The notes under the pieces: model-generated
Database searches by the model: none
What the model was told of the DNA's origin: nothing
The model's input: the letters and a program-made list of their open reading frames with translations, nothing else
Made by a program: the position numbers and the translations under genes
Shown here: piece after piece, positions 1 through 8,347 of the stretch
How positions within the stretch are numbered: the stretch's first letter is position 1
Layout: the number at the start of each line of letters is the position of its first letter
Origin: DATEOR01 sp046733475
GTDB taxonomy: Bacteria; Actinomycetota; Thermoleophilia; Gaiellales; Gaiellaceae
Direction of reading: 5' to 3'
Assembly: GCA_046733475.1 (NCBI GenBank)
Contig: JBKPPF010000001.1
Span: 1-64,000 of the forward strand
Length of the DNA stretch: 64,000 nt

Positions 1-265
1 TCCCAAGCCGGAACTTCCGACTCCCGGCTCACCCTCAGCGGTTTTTGGCCCTAGCGGGCTTGTCCCCGAGACTGAGGACACCCGCATAACGTGGGAGGCG
101 GCGGGCCGCGAAAAGTCCCAGGGCATCCGCCGCCTCCACCGCGCAAGCAAGTCGGTCATAGACGAGTGGGGTCGGATTCACAGGAAGAGCGCCCCTCCTC
201 CAATTGCGGCGCTGGAGGAGGGCGGTGTGTCCGATCCCTGCCCTTTTTCGATGTTGGGTCGCCAT

Positions 266-567
266 CTAAAAACGGCTCTCGTTCGCGCTTCGCTTCGAGT
301 GTGCGAGCCCGTGACATATTCGGCACACCGTCGAGAGGTTGTCCGAGACATCCTCGCCTCCCTGGCTGTGTGGTGTCAGGTGGTGGACGACGAGGCGGTG
401 GTCTCGCCGCAGTGCACGCAGCGATGGCCGTCTCGCTGCTTCACGTACGCGCGCACCTGCTTCCACCTGGCGGTACTGAGGGAGGGGCGTATCGGCCTGG
501 CGGGTCGGGTGTGGTCGGCGCAGGGCTGCCGGCGTCCGCAGTGGCACAGGCGCGTCGGCATGGTCAT
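266..567 (-). pseudogene. HNH endonuclease, broken by a frameshift
   Basis: Two adjacent minus-strand frames together make one HNH nuclease. The first (start ATG at 567) carries a CHCG knuckle and the CVHCGE zinc-binding pair. After a one-base shift near 400 the second frame carries LVVHHLTPH, GGEDVSDNL and CRICHGLAH, the rest of the His-His-Asn core. Such small HNH enzymes nick or cut double-stranded DNA and are common in phage and mobile DNA. As the sequence stands the first frame stops about 63 codons in, before the catalytic histidines, so no complete enzyme is made. A sequencing error would produce the same picture. Confidence 0.75.
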
Positions 568-667
568 AGGAGGCCCTCATTGGTCTTCTAAGGACCTCGA
601 ACGCCCCTCGACCGTGGAGGACTCGCGAGGTAGGCTCGGAGCACGCTTTACTAGGGAGGGAGAGGAA

Positions 668-1099
668 ATGCGACTTCTACGGATCCTTCTTGTCGCCGTC
701 GTTCTCTTCGCCGGCGCGGCGGCGAGCGCGACCGCGGCTGACGACGTCTTGAAGGTCACACCGGGGACGGTGAACTTCGGGGCGAAGCCGCTCGAGTCGT
801 TCACGTTCAAGAGCACGACGATCACGAACACGAGCGACGAAACAATTCTTCTGACGCTCAGTCTGGTGCGCTCGTGGGACGATTTCTCAGGCGGCTGGAT
901 AACCAGCACTTGCCTTCTCCCCTTCGAGCCCACACCGCTCGCGCCCGGCGAGAGTTGCACCCTCGTCGAAGGCTTTTCGCCGAGCGACACCTTCCTGGGC
1001 ATCAAACAGGACCAGATCTGGATCGCGACGGCCACCGACCTGAACACCGGTGAGGTACTGGATACAGAGGAGATCGTTTTCTTCGGCCGCGCTAGGTGA
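668..1099 (+). CDS. Secreted protein with an ASH-like immunoglobulin fold
   Basis: This 143-residue protein starts at an ATG preceded by the strong ribosome binding site GGGAGGGAG. Residues 1-24 form a signal peptide (positive start, hydrophobic core, ASATA cleavage region). The mature part has the beta-sandwich pattern of choice-of-anchor or ASH domains: PGTVNFGAKPLESF, an FKSTTITNTSDE strand, then a two-cysteine segment ending PGESCTLVEGFSPS. The two cysteines probably pair outside the cell. The gene stands alone among decayed sequences. Secretion is well supported. A role in surface attachment is only a guess from the fold. Confidence 0.7.
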   Translation: MRLLRILLVAVVLFAGAAASATAADDVLKVTPGTVNFGAKPLESFTFKSTTITNTSDETILLTLSLVRSWDDFSGGWITSTCLLPFEPTPLAPGESCTLVEGFSPSDTFLGIKQDQIWIATATDLNTGEVLDTEEIVFFGRAR

Positions 1100-1329
1100 A
1101 CTCGGGAGGCGGGAGAGGGCTGCGACGTACAACCCCCTCCCTGTGCGGTCGCGGGTGGTTGGTACTTCGGAGTCACAGCGCGACTCGCGGTCGTAGTTCA
1201 GGGTCACGATCGGGAGAGGGCCCACGCCTGGCCGCGGAACGCTCGCCCAGCCGTTCTCATGTTCGGCGGGCCACTTGGTGGGTCGCGGCTTGACGATGCG
1301 CGTGCCGTGGAACGAGCGTCAGCCCTTGC

Positions 1330-1872
1330 TCACCTTCCCTTCTTTAGCAGCGGCTTCGCTTCCTCGTCGGAAAGCTGAACCTTCTCGCCGTAAAGTGCGG
1401 CTTGCCGCTCGAGGCGTGCACGGCGTCCGTCGGACGATGAACGTGCTCTTCTTGCCGGCAATTACGAGGCCGCGATCCGAACGGCTGCCGCCTGCCTCTC
1501 GACGCCACTTGGGCGTTGAGCTCGATGCGGACGTGGCCCTTGTTCGTTTGTCCCGCGTCTTGCTCAAACGTCTGCAGGGAGACGGGGCTCGAATAGAGCG
1601 TTCCGAAGGCGGAGGCGTCCATGACGATCGGGGCGGCAACCGTCTTCGAGATGTACCGCTGCATCCCGAGCGAATCTCCTCGAGCTCCCTTTCGTGCTGC
1701 TCGCTGAGCGTGTCACCGATCGTTCGGAGCTCGCGCTCCAGGTAGTCGCCGCGCTCCTTGTCTTCGCGGTTCCAGGCCTGTCCGTTTCGCGGTAGCGGGA
1801 GACGAGGGCCCGGAGCTCGACGAGGTAGTGCCGCCGCTGCTCCTGCAGCTGCTGCTTTTCATCTGTACGCAT
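1330..1872 (-). pseudogene. Decayed coiled-coil gene, several frameshifts
   Basis: A good ribosome binding site (AAGGAGA) and ATG at 1872 open a frame beginning MRTDEKQQLQEQRRHYLVEL. The protein-like sequence then moves to a second frame (NREDKERGDYLERELRTIGD, about 1780-1680), a third (KGHVRIELNAQVA, about 1560) and ends in a frame with RQAALYGEKVQLSDEEAKPL and a stop at 1330. Charged, helix-rich, protein-like composition in successive frames is what a gene with several small indels looks like. The family is not recognised. The N-terminal half resembles generic coiled coils such as those of DksA/TraR proteins, but no zinc finger follows. Confidence 0.5.
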
Positions 1873-2689
1873 TGCGAAATCTCCTTGAATCGGCATGTCC
1901 GATTCCGGTGGAGGTTCCGCTGCGCTACCGCCCGATTGGTCTAGGCCTCCGCCTCACCGAGCGTTTCCTGCAACGCGCATCGTTTCCGGTTATGTCCGCT
2001 TCGTCTGCTGCGCCGACGGGCGCTCCGCGGTGTCCTACGACCCTGGCGCCACCCCCGGCGGTCAGCTTCCGTCGCTGCTGATCCGAGCTGTTGCGCCTGC
2101 TGTCGCCTCTAAAGGTAGCGCCTCGGACTGACGGCATCGGCTGCAATTTTGCGGCCGTCGTAGGCATCAAGGAGTGCGCGCAGGTCGGACGCCAAGACCT
2201 CTGGCTGGTGAGAGAGGCGATGTGGAGGGAGTAACCAGGGGCCGGCCATCGTTGCCATCCTCCTCATCGTCCGAAACAGCGTCGCCATTAGTCAGGGCAA
2301 CTCTTACAAATGAGAAGGCCGTCGGATCTCCCACCACAAGCCATAGATTCCTCCTCCCCCTGCAAGGGTACGCGCCCCGTGGATAGGGAGCCTGACCGGA
2401 GGTACTGGTTTTGCAGCCCAAAGGGTTCCTCCACCACCGGCAACTGTTGCGCTCTGCGTCCTCCGTCATGCTTCACCGATCCCCCGTCGGATAATGGGAC
2501 GCCTCTCAGGGTGTCGTCCGTTCTCGAGCCTTGCGCGGGGTCAGTGAAGACCTTGCTTGCGTAGACCTTCGGAGCGTGGACGCCTTGCATTTGCGTCGAC
2601 GTCGCCTTCCACGTGGGAGGCTCTCGCAGGCGATCTTGCGGCGGCGCTCGCTAGGCACCACCCCGAGGAGAACACGGCGCTACTGCAAA
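1873..2689. other. No gene recognised in about 800 bp
   Basis: All six frames are short, low in complexity and unlike any protein family I recognise. Base composition is less GC-biased around 2240-2500 than in neighbouring genes. With decayed genes on both sides, this may be further degraded coding sequence. Confidence 0.5.
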
Positions 2690-2815
2690 ATAGGTCCGCT
2701 CGTGTCGTTCTTGGGGTAGAAGTAAAGGACGATCGGCGGGCGGCGCAGGCTGGACAGCTGGACGCTTTCCGCTCCGTCACGACGAGGTCGAAGTCGGGAG
2801 CCGGCGTGCCCTACT
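2690..2815 (-). pseudogene. Fragment of a Bcp-type peroxiredoxin
   Basis: One minus-strand frame reads GTPAPDFDLVVTERKA, the N-terminal signature of peroxiredoxin Q/Bcp. The adjoining frame continues VQLSSLRRPPIVLYFYPKND and then TSGPILQ before a stop. In intact Bcp proteins VLYFYPKxDTPGCT leads into the peroxidatic cysteine. Here the cysteine is missing and the reading frame ends. A stop codon also precedes the first segment. Only about 40 residues of a normal 150-residue enzyme remain, split over two frames, so it cannot be functional. Confidence 0.65.
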
Positions 2816-2844
2816 CGATCACCTCTCGAGTACGCAACGTTAGG

Positions 2845-3207
2845 GTGGCAACCGTGCTTGGGCTCCATGAGCTGAACGCGGTGCTCGTCATCGCCGTGAA
2901 CCTCCTCGCCTTCGGCTGGGGCGGGATCTACCTTTGGCGGAAGAGCTATCCCGGGCGCCTGTACGCGCACGCGCTCGCGCTCGGCCAGTCGCTCCTCATC
3001 GCCCAGGCCGCCCTCGGGCTCCTGCTCCTCTCCGACGGCCGGCGGGCCCTCGACGAGCTCCACTACGCGTACGGGATGTTCGCGCTCCTCGCCGCGCTCT
3101 CGCCCTGGCTCTATGCGCCGCCCGTGCCGACCCGGCGCCTTGCGTGGTTCGTGGGAGCTACCCTCCTGGCGACGGCGCTTTCGATCCGCGCGTTCACCAC
3201 GGCATGA
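2845..3207 (+). CDS. Small four-helix membrane protein
   Basis: A 120-residue protein starting at GTG 2845 (GTG 2854 is also possible; the TTAGGG just upstream could be a -10 for a leaderless mRNA). It has about four hydrophobic helices: VLVIAVNLLAFGWGGIYLW, a LLIAQAALGLLLL segment, YGMFALLAALSPWLY and FVGATLLATALS. A conserved-looking His-Tyr-Ala-Tyr (LHYAYGMF) sits before helix three. The stop overlaps the start of the next membrane gene (ATGA), so the two are probably co-translated. Function unknown. A cytochrome b561-like or redox membrane role cannot be shown. Confidence 0.6.
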   Translation: MATVLGLHELNAVLVIAVNLLAFGWGGIYLWRKSYPGRLYAHALALGQSLLIAQAALGLLLLSDGRRALDELHYAYGMFALLAALSPWLYAPPVPTRRLAWFVGATLLATALSIRAFTTA

Positions 3208-3575
3208 GCCGGATGAACCCCACAGTCCGCGGCTTCGCGATCATCCTCCTGATCGCGGTCGGGATCTGGCTGCTGCAGCTGCAGACGGCCCTCTTCAGCC
3301 TGCTCCTGCTCGCACGGATCGCGTTTTTCCTCGCGATCGCCTTCTTTCTCTTCCTGCTCTGGCGCGAGCGTCGGGGCGAGATCGCCATGTGGTCGGTGAG
3401 CTCGCGAGCGGTGTTCTACGGTGCCGTAGGACTCGCCGTCGTGAACGTGGGCGCCGCGATCCTGGCTCCCTATCCGAGCGGGAGCCTCGAGGTACTGGTC
3501 TTCGTCTTCGTGCTCGTCGCGTGTGGATACTCACTCTGGCGCGTCTGGCGCCGCGAGCGCACGTACGGTTATTAG
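3204..3575 (+). CDS. Small membrane protein, translationally coupled
   Basis: A 123-residue protein whose ATG overlaps the stop of the previous gene by four bases. It has four hydrophobic helices: two back to back near residues 8-50, then FYGAVGLAVVNVGAAILAP and LVFVFVLVACGYSLW, with a basic RRERTYGY-type tail. No known domain is recognised. The overlap and shared small-helical-bundle design suggest that the two proteins form one membrane complex. That is inference. Confidence 0.6.
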   Translation: MSRMNPTVRGFAIILLIAVGIWLLQLQTALFSLLLLARIAFFLAIAFFLFLLWRERRGEIAMWSVSSRAVFYGAVGLAVVNVGAAILAPYPSGSLEVLVFVFVLVACGYSLWRVWRRERTYGY

Positions 3576-4040
3576 GCGGTCTGGGCGGCAGCGCTTGTCG
3601 GGCGATGCTCGTCCCGCCCGCGTACCGTCGACGGTGACGTCCGAGGCGGGCGGGCCGGCGTCGTCGACGCCGCTCTCCCCGCCCACCCGCTCAGACGTTG
3701 GCCCCCAATCCGCTTGCCGTTGGCCGAGTTGGGAGGCTGGACGCATCGGGCCGCACCCTGCCGCCATGGCGACGTCCATGCGCTCGCCCCAACCCAACCC
3801 GACTCCGCAAGCTCCGGGCCATCCGCGTCGTATCGAAGCCTGGAGCCGCAACCAGGAAACGACGCGAGCCCCAACCCCTTGAAGGGTTCCCAGGGTGAGG
3901 TCCTCGAAAAATCGGTGGTTCCGAGACTCGTCTGAAGCGTCGAACCGAGGACCTACCCTGACCAACTGGAAACCTCCTTCCGAATGGTTGGCATACCTCC
4001 GGAGCGGGAAGCCCCGGAGGTCGTTCGCGGCACGCCTACC
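3576..4040. other. Non-coding stretch with inverted repeats
   Basis: No frame here has convincing protein character. The stretch is notable instead for secondary structure: AACCC/GGGTT arms near 3876-3890 and the long imperfect inverted repeat at 3892-3959, listed separately. Confidence 0.5.
3892..3959. repeat. Long imperfect inverted repeat
   Basis: The left arm AGGGTGAGGTCCTCG (3892-3906) pairs with the right arm CGAGGACCTACCCT (3946-3959), with only one unpaired G. Inside, GGTTCCGA and TCGAACC can pair further. The result is a 68-bp, nearly continuous hairpin outside any gene. No T-run follows, so it is not a classical terminator. It could be the end of a degraded insertion element or a structured RNA. 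Confidence 0.55.
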
Positions 4041-4076
4041 CCGGGATAAGGGCAGCGCGGTGGTGGGTTATCCCGG
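4041..4076 (-). terminator. Hairpin at the 3' end of the Pro-rich gene
   Basis: Perfect 9-bp arms CCGGGATAA (4041-4049) and TTATCCCGG (4068-4076) flank 18 bases. The second arm includes the TAA stop of the minus-strand gene. No U-tract follows, so termination is uncertain. RNA 3'-end protection is equally possible. Confidence 0.4.
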
Positions 4077-4970
4077 TCGCTCGGGGAGAGAAACGAAAGC
4101 GACCGGCTCCCATGCGGCGACTGACATGATCAATCGCTTGGTGCTTCGGCGAGCCAAGCCGAAGCACACCGCCGCGACCAGCGCCGCGAAGCCTGAGAAG
4201 AAGAATCCACCCGGAGCGCCACCGGAACCTGCGGGCGGCGCAAAGGGGGCAGAGGGCCGAGGTGAATCACTGGGGAGCGGAGGCTGCCCCGGAGCTCCTC
4301 GGGAATGGGTGACCCTGCCCGACCGGTCCCGAGAGTCGTTCACGGGTGGCGGTGAAGAGTGAGGGCCACCGAAAGCGACCGTCACGAGCGCGTCGCTCAC
4401 GGGGGTTGGGGAGGCGACCGGTGCCCCGTCGGGTGACGGTCCCTCGACTCTTAGGGGACCGTGTGGTGGAGGCTCCGCGTCGGTCGGTGGAGGCACCGCG
4501 TCGGTCGGTGGAGGCACCGCGTCGGTCGGTGGAGGCACCGCGTCGGTCGGTGGAGGCACCGCGTCGGTCGGTGGAGGCACCGGGTCGGTCGGTGGAGGCA
4601 CCGCGTCGGTCGGTGGAGGCACCGGGTCGGTCGGTGGAGGCACCGGGTCGGTCGGTGGAGGCACCGGGTCGGTCGGTGGAGGCACCGGGTCGGTCGGTGG
4701 AGGCTCCACGTCGCTCGATGGAGGCGGTGCCGGGTCAGTCGTCGAATCGAACGTGTCGGTCGCTCCGGCGTCGTCCGTTGCCGTCGCGGTCATCCCTGCC
4801 TCGGGTGTCAGGGTCGTGTCTTCGGCTCGACTCGTCGTTGCAAAGACGAGCGCGAGCGTAAGTGAAGCCGCGAAGAGCGCGAGTCCGAGTGGCAGGTGAG
4901 GCCGGCCGAGCACCACGACATGACTATAGCTCTCAACGCGCGAGCCTGTGCGGCCTGCGCAGCCGGTCAC
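4068..4970 (-). CDS. Proline-rich repeat surface protein with C-terminal anchor
   Basis: This protein of up to 300 residues (start uncertain; GTG codons lie just before the hydrophobic segment) has a signal-like helix, LALFAASLTLALVFATTS. A Thr/Ala/Asp-rich spacer follows, then 11 heptads of PPPTD(P/A)(V/E), then a low-complexity Pro/Ser region. Near the C-terminus a Gly-rich stretch (GSGGAPGG) leads into a helix (FAALVAAVCFGLA) and RRSTKR, which looks like a membrane anchor. No LPXTG motif is present. The Pro-rich stalk probably spans the cell wall and exposes or tethers the protein. The adhesive or structural role is unknown. A hairpin sits at its stop codon. Confidence 0.65.
   Translation of the reverse strand: MTGCAGRTGSRVESYSHVVVLGRPHLPLGLALFAASLTLALVFATTSRAEDTTLTPEAGMTATATDDAGATDTFDSTTDPAPPPSSDVEPPPTDPVPPPTDPVPPPTDPVPPPTDPVPPPTDAVPPPTDPVPPPTDAVPPPTDAVPPPTDAVPPPTDAVPPPTDAEPPPHGPLRVEGPSPDGAPVASPTPVSDALVTVAFGGPHSSPPPVNDSRDRSGRVTHSRGAPGQPPLPSDSPRPSAPFAPPAGSGGAPGGFFFSGFAALVAAVCFGLARRSTKRLIMSVAAWEPVAFVSLPERPG
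4472..4702. repeat. 21-bp tandem repeat, 11 units, within the surface-protein gene
   Basis: Eleven in-frame 21-bp units encode PPPTDPV or PPPTDAV. Neighbouring copies differ almost only at the codon giving Pro or Ala, so the array looks recently homogenised. In-frame units allow copy number to change without breaking the gene. Confidence 0.9.
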
Positions 4971-4995
4971 ATGAGTTTTCGAGGAAGGATAAACC

Positions 4996-5709
4996 TCAGG
5001 TCGAGGTCGAGATCCGTAGAGCGGCGGCGCCGTCGAGCGAGTCGAGGATCTCTGGCAATTCTTGCGCCGTGCCGACGAAGATGGGCGTGTCGCGCTCGGT
5101 GTAGCGGGAGGCCTCCGTCTCCCGCAGCTTCATCATCAGCTGGAGGAAGTCGGCGGGGCTCTCGCACTCGAACGCCGTCATGAACTCCTGGTCGTCGATC
5201 CCGAACGAGTAGGTCGTGTGGTTCGTGATCGTGACGAAGCGGCTGCCGACGGCCGCGTGCTCCTGCATCGCGCGGCGGCGGTCGTCCATCGGCAGCGCGT
5301 ACCACTCCCGCTTCTTCACGAACGGGTAGACGACCAGATAGGGCGCACCGCGCGGCACCACCCTGCGCGGCCGCTTGCTCTTGTCCTCGAAGTACTGCGA
5401 CGGCTTGGTGGTCGCGAGGTAGGAGTACGGCGTCGTCAGATATGGGGCGAGCGGCGTTCCGTTCAGGTCGGTGGTCAGCTCGCGGAGGTCGTCATAGCGC
5501 TCCGTGAGCTTCCAGAGCATGAAGTCGACCTCGGGCCTGACGCCGACGAGGCTATAGGAGCGCAGCTCCATCCGCTCCTGCCAGGCCGAAAGGACTTCCG
5601 AAAAGGCCTCCTTGCCGGCACTGCGTTCCTCGACGGGAAGCCGCAGCCAGGCGGGGTCCGCCTTGTAGAGCGTGTAGGCGACGTATTGCGTCGAGGTCTC
5701 CCCGGCCAC
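4996..5709 (-). CDS. hemQ: Coproheme decarboxylase (HemQ)
   Basis: The 237-residue protein belongs to the chlorite dismutase/HemQ family. It converts Fe-coproporphyrin III to heme b by two oxidative decarboxylations using hydrogen peroxide, the last step of the coproporphyrin pathway of Gram-positive bacteria. Visible family features are the YPFVKKREWY segment (Tyr128, matching the radical tyrosine of HemQ) and MQEHAAVGSR, whose His151 is the expected proximal heme ligand. The chlorite dismutase catalytic arginine context is not evident, which favours HemQ. The start is GTG. TACGAT lies 6 nt upstream, so the mRNA is probably leaderless. No other heme genes are adjacent. Confidence 0.88.
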   Translation of the reverse strand: MAGETSTQYVAYTLYKADPAWLRLPVEERSAGKEAFSEVLSAWQERMELRSYSLVGVRPEVDFMLWKLTERYDDLRELTTDLNGTPLAPYLTTPYSYLATTKPSQYFEDKSKRPRRVVPRGAPYLVVYPFVKKREWYALPMDDRRRAMQEHAAVGSRFVTITNHTTYSFGIDDQEFMTAFECESPADFLQLMMKLRETEASRYTERDTPIFVGTAQELPEILDSLDGAAALRISTST

Positions 5710-5798
5710 GGCGCAATCGTAGCCGCTCGCGTCACGTTTTCCGCCCTACCTTCGAAGAGCGGGCCTGCTCGCAAGCGGGCAGCTGGGCGGGCCCGCGC

Positions 5799-6416
5799 CT
5801 AGTCGGCGACGGCGAGCGTGACGCCGGCTTCGGGCATCTGACGCACGTCGGCGCGCGATGCGAAGAGGCCTTCCTTCGACATCAGGAAGAGCTCCGGGAT
5901 GATCTCCGCGCGCACCTCGCCCTTCGCGAAGACGCGCACGACCGAGCTCTGCGAGACGACGACGCCGATCGCGTTCGTCTGCCGGCTCACTGAGGCCGCG
6001 GCGGCGTGCCTCGTTCCGAGCCCGGGCAGGAAGTTCTCCGCGGCGCCGACCTCGACATCCACGTAGCGCCCGGCCGAGACGAAGGTGCCGTCGTCCTTGA
6101 CGACGAAGGCGCCGTCGAGCTGCGAGAGCTCCTTGACCGTCTCGCGGAACTCGGGGCGCTCGACGTGCAGGAGGTCCTCGGAATGCCCGTAGAGCGGGTC
6201 GAGGAGGAGCGAGCGCGACTGCGCGAGCACGTTCTCCACGTCTCCGATGACGAAGAGCGTGCCGACCTTGCGGCCCTCGCGCCCCTCACGTGCGAGCTCC
6301 ACCGCGAGGTGGACGACGCTCTCGAGCGTGCGGCGCCGCTTTTCGTCGCAGCGCGTGCTGCGGCAGACGGAGCCGTACGTGGCCTCGAGAAACTCGGGCT
6401 GGGCTTGCGTGGCCAT
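5799..6416 (-). CDS. Diadenylate cyclase (DisA_N domain protein)
   Basis: The 205-residue protein is a DisA-N (DAC) domain with a short N-terminal part and no DNA-binding HhH domain. The catalytic motifs DGA (residues 101-103) and GTRHAAAA (134-141) are intact, so it should condense two ATP into cyclic di-AMP, a second messenger for osmotic and cell-wall control. The order of motifs (KVGTLFVIGD, LYGHSED, ETVKEL, LDGAFVVKDDG) resembles stand-alone archaeal DacZ-like enzymes more than full-length actinobacterial DisA. It is followed by hemQ on the same strand, about 90 bp on. It could be the main c-di-AMP synthase or a second one. Confidence 0.8.
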   Translation of the reverse strand: MATQAQPEFLEATYGSVCRSTRCDEKRRRTLESVVHLAVELAREGREGRKVGTLFVIGDVENVLAQSRSLLLDPLYGHSEDLLHVERPEFRETVKELSQLDGAFVVKDDGTFVSAGRYVDVEVGAAENFLPGLGTRHAAAASVSRQTNAIGVVVSQSSVVRVFAKGEVRAEIIPELFLMSKEGLFASRADVRQMPEAGVTLAVAD

Positions 6417-6474
6417 GCTCTGGGTACAAACGCCGTCCGGGCGGTCGTATTCCCCAGGCTAGGCTTGATGAGGC

Positions 6475-8346
6475 ATGGCCAGCACCGCAGAAAGCCGCAC
6501 GGAGCGCATCGAGGAGCAGCTGAAGGGGATTCCGGCGAAGCCGGGCGTATACCTCTTCCGCGGGCCGAAGGACGCCGTTCTCTACGTGGGGAAGGCGAAA
6601 TCCCTGCGCTCCCGCGTGCGCTCGTACTTTCGGGCCGGCGACTCGCGGCCGGGCCTCGAGAACCTCACGGAGCGGGTGGAGCGCATCGAGGTGATCGTCA
6701 CCTCGAACGAGACGGAGGCCTTCCATCTCGAGCAAAACCTCATCCGCCGCCACCGGCCGCCGTTCAACGTCCGCCTGCGCGACGACAAGTCCTATCCCTA
6801 CATCGCGGTCACCGTCGAGGACGATTACCCGCGAGTGATGTTCACGCGCGAGCGGCATCGCCGCGGGGTCGTCTACTTCGGGCCGTACGCGAACGCGAAG
6901 AAGGTGCGCGAGACCCTCGACGTCCTCAACCGCGTCTTCGCGTACCGGCCGTGCGAGGGTCCCCAGCCGGGGCGCCATTCGGGCATTCCGTGCCTCGATT
7001 ACCACATCGAGCGCTGCCTGGCGCCGTGCGTCGGCTACGTCTCGAAGGAGGACTACTGCGACATCATCGAGCGCGTGATCGAGTTCCTCTCGGGCGAGTC
7101 GAGGCCGATCCAGCGAGAGCTCGAGGGGAAGATGCGCGCCGCTGCAGATCAGCAGGACTTCGAGGCTGCAGCCCGCTACCGGAACCGGCTCTATTCGGTG
7201 CGGCACCTGGCCGAGCGGCAAGCAGCGGACAAGCGCGCGATCGGCACCGTCGACGTGATCGGGGTCGCAGTCGGTGACGACGGCGCGGCCGTGCAGGTCT
7301 TCCCTCTCCGTGGCGGCCGCCTCACCGACCGGCACAGCTTCTTCCTCGAGAACGTCGCCGGCCAGGACATCGACTCTCTGCTCGAGGCCTTCGCGCTCGA
7401 GTACTACGGGAGCGCGCCCAGCATCCCGCCGCAGATCATCGTCCCGCCCGAGGCGCGACCGAGCGGTGCGCTTTCCGAGTTCCTCTCGCAGGAGCGCGGC
7501 TCGCGGGTGGAGGTGCGGCCTGCCCAGCGCGGCGAGAAGCGGCGGCTGCAGGAGCTCGCGCAGCAGAACGCCGAGCTCGCGCTCGAGCACGACACCGCGC
7601 AGACGGAGCGCAAGCGTCTCCGCCGCATCGAGGCGCTCGAGGAGCTTCGGGAGTCACTCAACCTCGAGAGCCTGCCGCTGCGGATCGAGTGCTTCGACAT
7701 CTCGAACATCCAGGATCAGGCCCCGGTCGGGTCGATGGTCGTCTTCCAGGACGCCCTGCCCAAGAAGGCGCACTACCGCAAGTTCGGGATCCGCAAGGAG
7801 GGCGGCCAGGACGATTTCGCGATGATGGCCGAGGTCGTCTCGCGCCGGTTTGCCCGCGCCCAGCCGGCAACGACGACCGGGGAGTACGACGAGGGATTCG
7901 CTTCGATCCCGAACCTCGTCGTCATCGACGGCGGCAAGGGTCAGCTCTCGGCGGCTCTCGCCGCCATGCAGGCCTACGACCTCCCACGCGTGGCGGTGAT
8001 CTCGCTCGCGAAGAGGGAGGAGGAGGTCTTCGTGCCCGGGCGGCCCGGCCCGATCGTGCTCGACCCTGCTTCGCCCGGCCTTCAGCTCCTGCAGCGGATC
8101 CGCGACGAGGCGCACCGTTTCGCGCTCGGCTTTCACCGCCAGCGGCGCGAATCGCGGGCGCACGAGTCGATTCTCGATGCGCTACCCGGAGTCGGGCCGG
8201 CGCGCCGCCGCGCGCTCATCAGGCACTTCGGCTCGCCGGAGCGGATCCTCGCCGCGGGACCCGAGGAGTTCGAGGGTGTGCCCGGAGTGCCGGCGAAGAC
8301 GGGCAGGCAGATCTACGCCGCCCTCCACAAGGCCGGCCGGGCCTAG
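6475..8346 (+). CDS. uvrC: UvrABC system protein C
   Basis: This 623-residue protein has the UvrC domain order: GIY-YIG nuclease (PGVYLFRGPKDAVLYVGKAK, residues about 20-100) for the 3' cut, a Cys-rich linker, the UVR motif binding UvrB (about 210-245), an RNase H-like nuclease for the 5' cut (ECFDISNIQD, VVIDGGKGQL), and tandem helix-hairpin-helix motifs at the end. It makes both incisions around bulky DNA lesions in nucleotide excision repair. Length and motifs are normal. TAGGCT lies 9 nt before the ATG with little ribosome binding site, so a leaderless or near-leaderless mRNA is likely. It converges with the next gene, one base apart. Confidence 0.97.
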   Translation: MASTAESRTERIEEQLKGIPAKPGVYLFRGPKDAVLYVGKAKSLRSRVRSYFRAGDSRPGLENLTERVERIEVIVTSNETEAFHLEQNLIRRHRPPFNVRLRDDKSYPYIAVTVEDDYPRVMFTRERHRRGVVYFGPYANAKKVRETLDVLNRVFAYRPCEGPQPGRHSGIPCLDYHIERCLAPCVGYVSKEDYCDIIERVIEFLSGESRPIQRELEGKMRAAADQQDFEAAARYRNRLYSVRHLAERQAADKRAIGTVDVIGVAVGDDGAAVQVFPLRGGRLTDRHSFFLENVAGQDIDSLLEAFALEYYGSAPSIPPQIIVPPEARPSGALSEFLSQERGSRVEVRPAQRGEKRRLQELAQQNAELALEHDTAQTERKRLRRIEALEELRESLNLESLPLRIECFDISNIQDQAPVGSMVVFQDALPKKAHYRKFGIRKEGGQDDFAMMAEVVSRRFARAQPATTTGEYDEGFASIPNLVVIDGGKGQLSAALAAMQAYDLPRVAVISLAKREEEVFVPGRPGPIVLDPASPGLQLLQRIRDEAHRFALGFHRQRRESRAHESILDALPGVGPARRRALIRHFGSPERILAAGPEEFEGVPGVPAKTGRQIYAALHKAGRA

Positions 8347-8347
8347 C

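Noticed and set aside
3531..3965. Open frames in the 3.6-3.9 kb gap
   Set aside because: No ribosome binding site, no domain and no protein-like composition; they read through inverted repeats.
4472..4702. The 21-bp tandem repeat as CRISPR or an origin iteron
   Set aside because: Units are contiguous, in frame and encode a Pro-rich heptad of a protein with signal and anchor.
6286..7590. Long minus-strand frame opposite uvrC
   Set aside because: The plus strand carries an intact UvrC with all motifs. The opposite frame is a shadow of high-GC coding sequence.
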